Source: Triglochin maritima
Taxonomy: Eukaryota; Streptophyta; Magnoliopsida; Alismatales; Juncaginaceae
Reading direction: 5' to 3'
Assembly: GCA_963682175.1 (NCBI GenBank)
Contig: OY821777.1
Location: forward strand, 21,286,001-21,350,000
DNA: 64,000 nucleotides
The number at the start of each line of letters is the position of its first letter. Position 1 is the stretch's first letter. A program made the position numbers and the translations under genes. Below are positions 20,951 to 34,303 of the stretch, piece by piece. The notes under the pieces are model-generated. The model was given only the letters and a program-made list of their open reading frames with translations. It did no database searches and had not been told where the DNA came from.

Positions 20951-23520
20951 TTGACGAGGTGTGTCGTCAATCCTGCCTCAGTAGTCAATTTCTTGATGCC
21001 ATCATCTTCTCGTGTCGTACTCAGTCCAGGTAAAATGGCTGCTCATTACCGCGAGGATGAGCAGTTGCTGGACCCACCTGTTTGTCCTGTTCTTGCTCCC
21101 AGACCTCCTCGTGATCGATGCTACCCGAGCTGTACCGCTCTGCCTTCATGCATCGTGTTGCCAGAGGCAAATGGGAGAGGTTAAGCCTCAGTTTATCTCC
21201 ATGCTCCCTCACTCCACTGGGAAGGGTGACCTCTATATCTTTCTTAGGGAATTTGAGGAGATCTTTGTTTTGTTCAAGCTGCAACAACTTAGCACAGACT
21301 CCATCAATCTTAGGCTTGTCCCTTTTGCATTAAAGGACGATGCCAAGAAGTGGTTGTACAGCAACCAGGCGAATGCCTTTAGGACTTGGGATGAATTTCA
21401 ATTTGCATTCCTCAAGAAGTACTTTCCAAATCATCGGACTCAAAAATTGAGGAACGAAATCAATTCGTTCTATAAACTTGAGACCGAAACATTTCATGCA
21501 TATTTAGAGAGGTTCAAGGAGCTACTATCCTCATGCCCTCACCATGGCATCGAGTTGTGGTGCCTTTGTCAGATTGTATACGAGGGTCTGCACATCCCGT
21601 CCTGAACGCTCCTTGAGTGCATGTGTCAAGGATAGTTCTTAGGAAATGATGAAAGGGAGGCATGGACTTTCCTAGAAGACCTCGCTGAGAAAACCATGCA
21701 GTGGGAGAGTGTGAGGGAACCACCAGCATCGGAGCGAGGATAGCAAATGCAAACTTGACTAGATCGGGTGCCGCATTTGCTGTCGATACCACTACTGCCA
21801 CCGAGACACGCATGGCGGCCTTAATGCGCCGTATGGATTCGATTGAGCTCCAAAACCAACAAGGTGCACCTCATGTGTCGACATCTGGTCCAATTCCCTG
21901 TCATTCATGTGGTAGGATAGGTCATGTAGGAAGCGAGTGTGCGTCCATTCCTCCTGAGATGGAACATGTCAATGACATCTATGATAGAGGGGTCCTTCAA
22001 ACTCCTCTCGGCCACCTAACTAACCACACCAACCTCCCATGCATGCACAATCTTATTAGCCACCCCAAGCTCAAATAACCAATCAATCGGGTTTCCCAAA
22101 TTCCAACAATATGGAAACCCAATTCAATTCGCTTGAGACCTTGACTCGTGGACTTGAAAACTTAATGAATTTTTTTATGTCAACCACAAGTCAAGTTCTC
22201 ACTTCAAATCAGCAGACCATCAAATCTCTAGAGGTTTAGATGGGTCAATTGGCTCAGTCTGTACTTGAAAGAGAGAGAGGGACTCTGGCTAGCCAGCCTG
22301 AGGCTAACGCCCACATGTACCCGCAACAACACATGCAAAATGAGAATGTGGTACCTCGGGGGCGGCAAGTGAACCATGTAGAGGAACTTGTTCACCATGT
22401 CATTGTCATTGTAACCTTAAGGAATGGAAAGCAAGTTGACAATCACATTTCCTTGCCACCACCACCATCTATGCAGCCCCTCAGTGGGAATGGTGGTGAA
22501 GAAGAGGTTGAGGGTAATACACCAACGCCTCCTTCTCAGGCACCACAGAAAACCTACCTACCAAAAACTCCCTATCCTAGTAGGTTAACCAAAAAACAGA
22601 GTGACACAATGGATAAGATATTAGAGGTGTTTAAGCAAGTGAAGGTTAACATCCCCTTGTTGGATGTCATCCAACAAATACCTCAATATGTCAAAAGTGT
22701 AAAAAGATCTCTGCACAACCAAGAGGAAGACCAATATTCCGAAGAAAGCATTCTTGGTTGCATATGTAAGCTCACTTTTGTCCAATCCTACCTACACAAA
22801 ATACAAGGACCCTGAGTGTCCTACTATTCAGTGTACGATAGGGGACACTAGCATGAGTAATGTATTGCTTGATTTAGGATCGGCGGTCAACCTCCTCTCA
22901 TTTTCTGTTTATCAACAGTTGAACTTGGGAGAATTGAAACCAACTAAGATCACCCTCCAATTGGCGGATAGATTCATTCGTATTCCAAAGGGGATTATCG
23001 AGGCCGTGCTTATCAAAGTTGGAGATTTTAAATTTCCAGTAGATTTTGTTGTCCTCGATACCAATCCTATTGCAAACACCCACTCTCAAATACCTTTGAT
23101 TTTGGGTAGACCATTTCTGACAACCTCCAACACCTTAATTAATTATAGAAATGGTCTCATGAAGCTCTCATTCGGTAACATGAGTGCCGAGTTTCATGTA
23201 TTCAACTCTGGTAGGCAACAAGAGCCCATTGACCAACTTTTAAATCTCCATCATATCCGCCAATTAGAGAAAGCACCGCAAAATCAACAAACACCCCTAA
23301 CACCAATGCAACCCATTGAGAATGTTTGTGGGCCCAGCGAAAACTCATTGCATGTCTTTGCAATGCAACAGAGTGAGCTGGAATCAAACATGAATGTACA
23401 AAGGGAGTGTTCGTTGCATTATTCAGTTGAGATCATTAGTGAGGGGGACACATCTCAGCATATCCCCATTCTAGAAGGTGTCATCACCCTGTGTCCCAAG
23501 GCAATTTAGGCCTTTGAGCT
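20951..23520 (+). pseudogene. Athila-type gag and protease, broken
   Basis: The gag core runs about 21180-21610 (DAKKWLYS, FQFAFLKKYFP, the usual Ty3/Gypsy gag helices) and continues out of frame to EAWTFLEDLAEKTMQWE near 21660-21705. A CCHC knuckle, CHSCGRIGHVGSEC, is at about 21899-21940. The linker has the Athila-like TLRNGKQVD and PYPSRLTKKQ segments (22410-22600). A retropepsin with active-site DLGSAVNLL (about 22868-22895) and flap-end LILGRPFL (23097-23120) follows. Breaks are a frameshift near 21180, a stop at 21603-21605, a frameshift near 22760 and a stop before 23512. RT, RNase H and integrase are missing. It cannot make a full polyprotein. Confidence 0.85.
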
Positions 23521-23578
23521 TTATATTGACTCCAACAAGGACCCACCTACGACCAAGCTTATGCATGATAATATACAG

Positions 23579-25746
23579 TGTAGGATTTCATGTCTCCATA
23601 TCTGTATATATTTAAAAAAAATACAAACATACAATATCAATTTCATATTTTCATTGATTTTACGTACATGTATTTGTTTATTCTAATATCATGCATTCCT
23701 ACACATATAAAATAAACAAAGGATAGAGGATCATACCCAAAGGTTCTCTAAAACCTTTCAAAAGATCCGGAGTTCTATTGCTGGTCGAATCGCCTGCCGA
23801 TTCGCCTCCAAGTGTTCACCAAATTCTAAACAAGATTAGAGAGAAAGGAGCTAGCCAATCAATCTCTAATTACGCTTAGAATTTAGCTAATAACCCCTCT
23901 TTAAGCTCCTGAGATTTCTATCTCCAAAACTTAAAACTATTAAGAGATTTTCGTGGTGATTAAGGGAGAGATTAATGGGAGAAAGAATTTTTGCATTAAC
24001 ATAAACAAGTAGGATGAGGGGTTCTTTTATAGGTTCCCAAAACATCCTTATGAAGAACATTCTTTAGTCATGATCTCTAGATTATTCTCTCCTAAAATTA
24101 ATCTCAAATTGCCACATAAGCACCCAAAAAAATGTTTTATTAAATCTGGAATTAATCCAACCCATGATCTAATTATTCTCTTAATAATTCAAGCAAAAAT
24201 CGCACTATTCGGTTGACCGAGAATTCTTCTCGGCTAACCGAACCATTCGGTTTTAACACATGTTCAGTGGACCGTGAGCTAGACGGTCGACCGAATATGC
24301 ATGAGAAAAAATTCTTTGGAAAAATTCGGACGATCTACGTCTTGCTCTGGTCGACCGTTGACCTACCAAAATTTCTCCTAGCGAACATTCATCGGACGAC
24401 CATGTCACCTTCGGTGTACCATAAATATCCCAAGATATTTTCTCTCAATTGACCATTCACGCTCGGTTGACCAAACACAAGTGTCCAGGCACTACAGATA
24501 ATTTTGGTCAACTAATTGTGTTTACCCGTTCCCCATTCGGTCGACCGTTCCGAAGACACCTCGGTCGACCGAACCCTAAACAGTTTACCGTGTTTGACCC
24601 CGATTTTGCCTTTGTCAAATTTTGGATTTATTTGCAACAAAATTTGATCTTTCGGGGTTTTTAGCAAATTCATATCTTATGTAATATATTATCCTATGTA
24701 ATATTAAATTATTACACCCCATAATATACACACCTCATATGAATTTAATATGATTCTAATTATGTCAATTCTCATGACATATTGATTTTATTCGTTCACT
24801 ACATGTGTCCATTTTTCACATGGAACCTGACACTCATATGAACTCAAAATGAAGCTTCTTGTTTCCTAGTTTTGTGGTGTGAACTATAGGAGGATCTAAG
24901 CTAAATCGACATCGATATTAAACACTTCATATCTCAAACTATAAGCGGTATCTAGCTACACATTATAGTTACCCAATTAGCATAGATGTCTTTGTTCTAC
25001 TCAAACTAAACACGATCCATTTAGTGATGCAAGTGCACCACTTGTGTCCGTCTCTTGCCTCATGATATTAAGAATATATATAAAGTAGAAATGTGTCACC
25101 TTTGTATTATATTCATTTCTTGATCTCTCTAAGCTAATTATAACTATGTAAGTTACATTGTGCACATTATAATTTTGCTTTATCAAGGGGCCCACTAATA
25201 TCATCACTCAATTAAGAGGGGTAACGATAATCGTTTGACTAGCTATCTTTTCCAGCACAAGTCATGTTCAACCAACTATTGCCTTTATCACTGTACTCAT
25301 TGATAGCTTTTGACAATAATCAAATTAAGCACTTCTTAAGTGAAAAGATATAAGTCTCATATCTTAGGTTCCAAGACACAGTAAAACATTAATGACACAA
25401 AATACAATTCCATAATGTTTTACTTGTTAGGTTTATTCAATATATAAAAGTAATCTTTTCCTCTTTTATATACTCGTGTCGTCAATTATTTGTAGAGCTA
25501 CAACAATCGATGACCAACACGACAATCCTATCTTGGTAATTAATGTTCCATGTTAATTACCATGATTGTGAATAACTTTTGATTTATGTAAACCATTATC
25601 TTTTAGAGCTCTATGGTTAAGGACCAAGCGACTCTTCCTTAACACTTCCAAAAGACGAATACCATAATCAAGGAACAAAATGCTTTCACATCCAATTCAT
25701 AATAATTGACATATAAAAGTAAAACTTTTAGAACACATTCCTTTCA
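23579..25746 (-). repeat. 3' LTR of the Copia element
   Basis: In element orientation it runs from TGAAAGGAATG to ATCCTACA, about 2.17 kb, which is long for Copia. Segment 24210-24600 holds several CGGTCGACCG-type palindromes (for example near 24283, 24537 and 24562), also found in the Tekay-like LTRs of this window. Confidence 0.72.
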
Positions 25747-26567
25747 ATCTCCCACTTATTAAAAAAGTTTTCTTTCACATACATTCTTAATGTATAAAAC
25801 AATAATAACTAGGATAACCCTCTCTAATCACTCATCAAGTCAATCCACATGGTTCCTCAGACCCATGGACTCGAAATGTATTTCACCCTTGGCTTGAGAT
25901 AAGGGTTTGGGGAATGGATCAGCTGTGTTGTTGTTTGTGTCCACCCATAACAAATTTATTTTGCCTTCGTTGATGAAGTCACGTGTGACAAAGTACTTGT
26001 GATCCATGTACTTCACTTTCTGGTGTGATTTGGGATCCTTGATTTGCGAGATAGATGCATTATTATCGCAAAATAGCTTTATTGGTCCCTCGCACGAGGA
26101 AACTACTTCAAGCTCTTCAAGGAACTTCTTAATCCACACTCCTTCCTTGCTCGCTTCAGCGACAACCATTACTTCAGAAGTGGTGGTTGAGTTGGTCGTA
26201 GTGCTTTGCTTCCAACTACGCCAACTCACAGCTCCACCATTCAGAAGGAAGACGTATCATGATTGCGACCTTTTATCGTCGGGATCACTCATGAAACTCG
26301 CATGTGAATAGCACTCGGCAATTAACACCCTTTGTTCTCCATAAACAAGAAACTTATCTTTGGTCTGGTTACGGTACCTTAGAATATTCTTGACCGCTGT
26401 CCAGTGCACAAGACCTTCGTTGGATTGGTGACGACTTGTCACGCTTAGAGCATACGAGACATCGGGTCTTGTGCAAGTCATCGCTTACATGATCGATCCT
26501 ATTGCCGAAGCATAATGGATATCTTTCATGTACTCCAAGTCTTTACGTGATTCAGCACGTTGAGACT

Positions 26568-27925
26568 TGTTGAACATTTTAATTTAAACCGCAAGTGCAC
26601 GACCGTGTTGAAATGGTGGCAAATATGGGTCGTCCTCAGGGAGGTGAGCAGCCTCTCGTTTGCATGAAATCAAGTGGAAAAAATATGGAAGAGAGTGTAT
26701 TATGCTGCGTTACGCTACCCTACACTACGAAGCTTGAAATGCGAAAGAAAGCAACAAACGATTAACTAAAAACTTAACTAAGAACGAAAGAACAGTGCTG
26801 GAATTCAGAAATGGAAAACCCCTAACGGGTGGAGTGAGTGCACACATGCAAAGAGGTGGGTGTTGAACACATTCTTTAAGCACAAATAAATGTGGTGTTA
26901 TCATGCATAGGAAGTGTCTAAATGTTATGGCCAAACCTATCAATTCATTCACCATCCTAGTTGATTAACATTTACATATACAAGTTGTTTATTTCAGAAC
27001 CTAAACAAGCATGAGAGGTGTCTAATCATTTTGGCAAAACTCATCAAATTATAAATTCTATCCTAAACAAGCAAGCATACATTCATGTTTTATCAACACA
27101 TTGGAAATAAAGCATTAATTCCATTCTCTAATGCATGTATGAACATCTACTCACCCCCCAAAGGGAATGAAAGTACTCACTACACATTACACTAATTATT
27201 AAACTAAGCAAAGAAAGCATATTAACTAAGCTACTAAAACTAATGAAATGAAATTAAACAAAGTAAAACAAGAAACATAAAACAAACAACATAATAAAGA
27301 AACATTTATTAAAGTGACTCACATTTCAAGTAGCATCCTCCTACTTTAGTGTGTGCTTCAAGGCCTCACTTCTAGTAGGAAGAATAACCACTTAAAATAT
27401 GGAGTGATTACATTAGAAGGTGAAGAGTTCTATTTATAGCCATAGAAAAATGCACTCCGGGACAATTCCCCGATGTGGGACTAACCCAATATCAGAAATG
27501 GACTAAATACAAACTAATATGCGACCCACCGAAATCTGAGAGGATTTGGCCCAAAACAGACCGCCAATTAGCGGTCTTGGACCGCCAATTGGCGGTCTAT
27601 ATAGTCTGGATCCGACTCGAATTTATTCTGGGCTTTTTTGGATTTCTTTGTCGGTCTTTGATGCATCTACTTTGTTTATTGGAGCTCCGACCCGAATCTA
27701 ATTGCCAAAATACTCCCCAAGATGGTGTGAAGTTTTCTGTTTTGCTCTTTGGTCCTTCGGTCTTACGTTCAGGTCCTTCTCCCTTGCATCTTAGTCCCCA
27801 GGTCTCACAATTCAGTCTTTTTTCCCTGCTTTTGGGTCCTTTTATGCTTCATCTCTTCAAAGACTTGTTTAGGTGAAAGATAATGGAAATGAGATACAAA
27901 TATAAGCACGAAATGATGACAATCA
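26568..27925 (-). repeat. Solo Athila-type LTR inside the Copia RT
   Basis: It runs from TGTTGAAC to GACAATCA on the plus strand, 1358 bp, flanked by AGACT and AGACA (4 of 5 bases of a target duplication). There is no primer site or internal sequence, so it is a solo LTR. On the minus strand its USE is at 27471-27481 and TATA at 27431-27438, 32 bases apart. A palindrome pair lies near 27560-27600. It belongs to the same subfamily as 47303-48696 and 63557-64000. Confidence 0.85.
27431..27481 (-). promoter_or_regulatory. USE-like box plus TATA in the solo LTR
   Basis: On the minus strand GTCCCACATCG (27481-27471) lies 32 bases before TATAAATA (27438-27431). Confidence 0.75.
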
Positions 27926-29330
27926 AGACATCTTGAGTTGTACACCCATACTCATTGGAACATTGCCCTTTTTGGAGTTGTTCATGCTGTACCTTTCCAA
28001 GACCTTGTGAATGTATGTACATTGACTTAGGCAAATGAGTCTACAGGGTCTATCTCTATATATCTTGATACCCAAGATGTATTGAGCCTCACCCATATCT
28101 TTCATCGAAAATGCAAATTTCAATGAACTTCTCGTTTGCTCAAGCAAAGGTATATAATTTCCCATGAGGAGTATGTCATCGACATATAAGATCGAGAACA
28201 CTAAGTGGATCCAACATAACCTTCTTGTATATACAAGGCTCTTCCTTACTTTGGACGAAGTGAATCTTTTTTACTTCTTCGTCAAAGCGCTTGTTCCAAC
28301 TCCTTGATGCTTGTTTCAATCCATAAATGGATCTTTGAAGCTTGCATACTTTCTTGTTATTCTTTGGATCTTCAAAACCTTGAGGTTGTACCATGTACAC
28401 ATCCTCCTCCAAGTTCCCATTAAGGAACGTTGTTTTGACATCCATTTGCCATATCTCATAATCATGAAATGCGGCAATAGCGAGCATAATCCGAATACAC
28501 TTGAACATGGCAACCGGTGAAAAAGTTTCATCATAGTTAATTCCTTGAACTCGAGTGAAACCTTTTGCTACAAGTCTCGCTTTGTAGGTTGTCAAGTTCC
28601 CATCCATGTCCATCTTCCTCTTGAAAACCCATTTATTTTGAATGACATTTTTCCCTTGGGGAAGGTCAACCAAGTTTCACACTTGATTATCATACATGGA
28701 TTCTATTTCGGATTCCATGATCTTAAACCATAGTTTGGAGTCCTCTCTTTCCATTGCTTCTTGAAAGGTCGAGGGATCATCGGTATCTAGTACCATGATC
28801 TCATGAAGTCCCAAATATATATCGGGTTTCTTCCTTTCCCTCGTTGATTTTCTAAGTTCTTTTGGTTGTACGTGTACTTTTCAATCTTCTTCCATAATTT
28901 CTTGCGGAATTGGTTCGTGTTCGATTCTCGAACCTACACTAGGTGGGGAAGATTGAGTTTCTCTCACAATTTCTTGTGAGGGTCTCTCACTCACGCTCCC
29001 ACTAACCAAAGGAACCTCGGTTGGGCATTCATGATCTTGAATGTCACCATTCATATCATGATCTTGTAGAATATCTTGAGTGTCCTAAAGCACAATTCGG
29101 ACTCACTCTAGCAAATCAAAAAATCACGTATTACTCAACTTCTCTTACATTCGAGTTATCACTTGATTCCTAATAGCAATCTAGGTATATTAAAAAATTA
29201 AGATTAAAAATAATAAAAATCTATAAACCCTTACATTAAAAACAAAAATAACTCTACTGCGTATTACTTAACCTCTCTAACGTTATGTACACGCAATAAT
29301 GTACCGCTTGATTCCTAAAACTCCCATAAG

Positions 29331-30469
29331 CAGGGGCGGGGTGTGGGCATGCGTAGGCAAGTTCCCACGTCAGAAAATTGAAATTGATGTCTGATATTAG
29401 ACAAAATCAATGTCTGTCCACGCTGCCAATCAAACACAGTATGAATTGTGAGTGTGTGATCAACGTGTGTCCAGAGTCAGTCCAGAATTGTCCATAATGT
29501 CCATACATAGTTCAGAATGTGTCCAGAGCCAGTCCAGAATTAGTACAAAGGTAATCCAAATATGTCCAAAATCGTGTCGAGAATCGTGTCCAGAGTCAGT
29601 TCAAATGCGTCCAGAATCGATACAAATTCAGTCTAGAATCGTGTCCAGACTGATGTCCAGAGTCAGTCCATAATGTGCCAACAATCATGTCCATAATAGA
29701 AAACATTATGGACTAATTTAGGACAAATTATAATCTCATTCTGGACACACTCTAGACTGATTATGGACACAATTCAAGACTGACTCTGGACACAAATCTG
29801 GACACATTTCTGGACTGACTTTGGATTAATTCTGAACACATTATGGACTGATTCTGTCCACGATTCTGGACTGACTTTGGATACAAATCTGGACACGATT
29901 CTAGACTAACTCTGGACATGATTCTTGACTAACTTTGGACTGATTCTGGACTGACTCTAGACATGATTTTGGACTAACTTGTACTGACTCTGGACACGAT
30001 TCTGGAATGATTATGGAGACATTCTGGACTGACTCTAGACACGATTCTGGACAGATTTTGGACTAATGGTGGACACATTCTTTATGGACTGACTGTTGAC
30101 ACAAATATGGACAGAATATTGACACGATATGGACAAATTCTGGACTGACTCTAGACACGATTCTAGACAGATTTTTGACTGATTGGGGACACATTCTTTA
30201 TGGACTAACTCTGGACATGATTCGGGACATATTCTGGAGAGATTTTCGATACGATGAGTGATGAAGTTATATAAAAAATTTGCAAAGCATGTTTGAAGTT
30301 AATAATGACATTATCATCGTGATGAAGTTATAATGACAAAAACTCATAGGATTATCTTGTAACAAACATGTTTGAAGTGAATATAATTATTTTAAGTATT
30401 ATGTTATTTTTGGGTTGATATATTTTTAAAAGGTGTCTACCCCTCAATATCGTCCGGAGTCCGCCTCTG
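29331..30469. mobile_element. Fold-back hAT-like element, copy 1
   Basis: The ends are CAGGGGCGG and CCGCCTCTG, inverted with one mismatch. The flanks CCCATAAG (29323-29330) and CCAATAAC (30470-30477) fit an 8-bp duplication with two changes. Inside, the left arm has GTCCAGAATC-type subrepeats and the right arm their reverse (GATTCTGGAC). The turning point is TCCATAAT-7-ATTATGGA at 29690-29712. There is no transposase ORF. Confidence 0.75.
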
Positions 30470-31008
30470 CCAATAACAACCAATAATTTCATTTTAAAGG
30501 ATCATATTTTTCTACAAAGACATTATCATCGCAATTTCTTTTGTTGGAGGCTTTGCTATATCCAACTAATAATTTCTTATCGTCTGCATTGATTTATTAT
30601 TAGCATCTTTTTGTGAGAATTATGACTATTAGAATATTTCAAACTTATATGTGGGTAACTAATATTTGCTATGAATCATATTAATGAATAATTATGTGAA
30701 ATACATTGTATTTTGAAAAAATATGTTTTCTGTTTTCTATTTTTTTATACCTTGAAGTAAAATCCAAAAATAATTCGGACTCACTCTAGGAAATCTAAAA
30801 ATCACGTGTTACTCAACTTCTCTAACATTCTATTTATGACTTGATTCCTAATAGCAATCTAGGTATATTAAAAAATTAAGATTAAAAATAATAAAAATCC
30901 GTAAACCCTTACATTAAAAACAGAAATAACTCTACCGCATATTACTTAACCTCTCTAACGTTCTGTACACGCAATAATGTACCGCTTGATTCCTAATACT
31001 CCCATAAC

Positions 31009-32139
31009 CAGGGGCGGGATGTGGGCATGTGTAGGCAAGTGCCCACGTCAGAAAATTGAAATTGATGTCTGATATTTGACAAAATCAATGTGTGTCAATG
31101 TTGCCAATAAAAAATAGTATGACTTGTGAGTGTGTGATCAATGTGCGTCCAGAGTCAGTCCAGAATTGTCCATAATGTCCATAAATAGTTCAGAATGTGT
31201 CCAGAGCCAGTCCAGAATTAGTGCAAAGTTAATCCAAATATGTCCAAAATCGTGTCGAGAATCGTGTCCAGACTTAGTCCAGAATCGGTACAGATTCAAT
31301 CTAGAATCGTGTCCAGACTGATGTCCAGAGTCAGTCCATAATGTGTCAACAATCATGTCCATAATAGAAAACATTATGGACTAATTTTGGACAAATTATA
31401 ATCTCATTCTGGACACACTCTGGACTGATTATGGACACGATTCAAGACTGAGTCTGGACACAAATCTGGACACATTTCTGGACTGACTTTGGATTAATTC
31501 TGAACACATTATGGACTGATTCCGTCCACGATTCTGGACTGACTTTGGATACAAATCTGGACACGGTTCTAGACTGACTCTGGACATGATTCTGGACTAA
31601 CTTTGGACTGACTCTAGACTGACTCTAGACATGATTTTGGACTAACTTGTACTGACTCTGGACACGATTTTGGATTTATTATGGACACATTTTGGACTGA
31701 CTCTAAACACGATTCTGGACAGATTTTGGACTAATGGTGGACACATTCTTTATGGACTGACTGTTGACACGATTATGGACAGAATATTGACACGATATGG
31801 ACAAATTTTGGACTGACTCTAGACACGATTCTAGACAGATTTTTGACTGATTGTGGACACATTCTTTATGGACTGACTCTGGACACGATTCTGGACATAT
31901 TCTGGAGAGATTTTCGATACGATGAGTGATGAAGTTATAATGAAAAAATTTCATAGCTTGTTTGAAGTTAATAATGACAATATCATCGCGATAAAGTTAT
32001 AACGACAAAAACTAGTACGATTATCTTGTAACAAACATGTTTGAAGTTAATATAATTTTTTTTAATTATTATGTTATTTTTGGGTTGATATATTTTTAAA
32101 ATGTGTCTACCCCTCAATATCGTCCAGAGTCCGCCTCTG
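31009..32139. mobile_element. Fold-back hAT-like element, copy 2
   Basis: This copy is 1131 bp with ends CAGGGGCGG and CCGCCTCTG. The flanks CCCATAAC and CCAATAAC match at 7 of 8 positions. The turning point is at 31358-31380. The internal subrepeats are as in copy 1. Confidence 0.75.
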
Positions 32140-32683
32140 CCAATAACAACCAATAATTTCATTTTAAAGGATCATATTTTTCTACAAAGACATTATCATC
32201 GCAATTTCTTTCGTTGGAGGCTTTACTATATTCAACTAATAATTTCTTATCGTCTGCATTGATTTATTATTAGCATCTTTTTGTGAGAATTATGACTATT
32301 ATAATATTCCAAATATATATGTGGGTATCTAATATTTGCTCTGAATCATGTTAATGAATAATTATGTGAAATACATTGTATGTTGAAAAAAAATATGTTT
32401 TCTGTTTTCTATTTTTTTGTTATTGCTTGAAGTAAAATCTAAAAATAATTCGGAGTCACTCTAGCAAATCTAAAAATCACGAGTTACTCAACTTCTCTTA
32501 CATTCGAGTTATCACTTGATTCCTAATAGCAATCTAGGTATAATAAAAAATTACGATTAAAAATAATAAAAATCTGTAAACCCTTACATTAAAAACAAAA
32601 ATAACTCTACCACGTATTACTTAACCTTTCTAACATTTTGTACACGCAATAATGTACCGCTTGATTCCTAATACTCCCATAAA

Positions 32684-33761
32684 CATGGGCGGGGTGTGGG
32701 CATGCGTAGGCAAGTGCCCACGTCAGAAAATTGAAATTGATGTCTGATATTAGACAAAATCAATGTCTGTCCACGCTACCAATCAAACACAGTATGACTT
32801 GTGAGTGTGTGATCAACGTGTGTCCAGAGTCAGTCCAGAATTGTCCATAATGTCCACACATAGTTCAGAATGTGTCCAGAGCCAGTCCAGAATTAGTGCA
32901 AAGTTAATCCAAATATGTCCAAAATCGTGTCGAGAATCGTGTCCAGAGACAGTCCATAATGCGTCCAGAATCGGTACAGATTCAGTCCAGAATCGTGTCC
33001 AGACTTAGTCCAGAATCGGTACAGATTCAGTCTAGAATCGTGTCCAGCCTGATGTCCAGAGTCAGTCCACAATGTGTCAACATTCATGTCCGTAATAGAA
33101 AACATTATGGACTAATTTAGGACAAATTATAATCTCATTCTGGACACACTCTGGACTGATTATGGACACGATTCAAGACTGACTCTGGACACAAATCTGG
33201 ACACATTTCTGGACTGACTTTGGATTAATTCTGAACACATTATGGACTGATTCTGTCCACGATTCTGGACTGACTTTGGATACAAACCTGGACACGATTC
33301 TAGACTAACTCTGGACATGATTCTTGACTAACTTTGGACTGATTCTGGACTGACTCTAGACATGATTTTGGACTAACTTGTACTGACTCTGGACACGATT
33401 CTCGAATGATTATGGACACATTCTGGACTGACTCTAGACACGATTCTGGACAGATTTTGGACTAATGGTGGACACATTCTTTATGGACTGACTGTTGACA
33501 CAAATATGGACAGAATATTGACATGATATGGACAAATTTTGGACTGACTCTAGACACGATTCTAGACAGATTTTTGAATGATTGTGGACACATTCTTTAT
33601 GGACTGACTCTGGACACGATTCTGGACATATTCCGGAGAGATTTTCGATACGATGAGTGATGAAGTTAGTTAATATAATTTTTTTAATTGTTATGTTATT
33701 TTTTGGTTGATATATTTTTAAAAGGTGTCTACCCCTCAATATCATCCAGAGTCCGCCTCTG
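32684..33761. mobile_element. Fold-back hAT-like element, copy 3
   Basis: This copy is 1078 bp. The left end is mutated to CATGGGCGG and the right end is CCGCCTCTG. The flanks are CCCATAAA and CCAATAAC. The turning point is near 33089-33111. The left arm has an extra subrepeat stretch near 32945-33000, and about 80 bp near the right end are missing relative to copy 2. Confidence 0.72.
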
Positions 33762-34303
33762 CCAATAACAACCAATAATTTCATTTTAAAGGATCATATT
33801 TTTCTACAAAGACATTATCATCGCAATTTCTTTCGTTGGAGGCTTTGCTATCTTCAACTATTAATTTCTTATCGTCTGCATTGATTTATTATTACCATTT
33901 TTTGTGAGAATTATGACTATTAGAATATTTCAAACATATATGTGGGTATCTAATATTTGCTCTGAATCATGTTAATGAATAATTATGTGAAATACATTGT
34001 ATTTTGAAAAAAATATGTTTTCTGTTTTCTATTTTTTTGTTATTCCTTGAAGTAAAATCTGAAAATAATTCGGACTCACTCTAGCAAATCTAAAAATCAC
34101 GTGTTACTCAACTTCTCTTACATTCAAGTTATCACTTGATTCCTAATAGCAATCTAGGTATATTAAAAAATTAAGATTAAAAATAATAAAAATCTGTAAA
34201 CCCTTACATTAAAAACAAAAATAACTCTACCACGTATTACTTAACCTCTCTAACGTTCTGTACACGCAATAATGTACCGCTTGATTCCTAATACTCCCAT
34301 AAC

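Larger units (their letters stand above)
18329..23578 (+). mobile_element. Second Athila-type element with gag and protease remains, truncated
   Basis: A 5' LTR (18329-19927), a tRNA-Asp primer site and a gag/protease region are collinear. The body stops at 23578, where a Copia LTR begins in place of reverse transcriptase. Its leader shares a block with the non-autonomous elements at 3680-4000, so the two are relatives. The rest of the element is not seen in the window. Confidence 0.82.
25840..28850 (-). pseudogene. Copia reverse transcriptase and RNase H, broken
   Basis: From right to left the RT opens near 28850 with EIMVLDTDDPSTFQEAME. It runs through NKWVFKRKMDMDG, KARLVAKGFTRVQGINYDETFSPVA, QMDVKTTFLNGNLEEDVYM and YGLKQASRSWNKRFDEEVKKI, then the catalytic YVDD (near 28180). 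RNase H follows at 25840-26260 with IKLFCDNNASISQIKDP and a C-terminal LRNHVD. It is broken by a TGA near 28678, a frameshift near 28205 and the solo LTR at 26568-27925, plus another break near 26500. Much of the frame is intact, so loss is fairly recent. Confidence 0.85.
23579..29090 (-). mobile_element. Truncated Copia retrotransposon, minus strand
   Basis: Reading right to left, RT and RNase H are followed by a polypurine tract (reverse of CAATCTCCCACTT, 25745-25757) and a 3' LTR (23579-25746). Gag, protease and integrase are gone: sequence right of 29090 is the tandem hAT array. A solo LTR splits the RT. The LTR insertion point lies in the Athila-type pol region at 23578, with TACAG as the left flank. 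A target duplication cannot be tested because the far end is lost. Confidence 0.83.
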
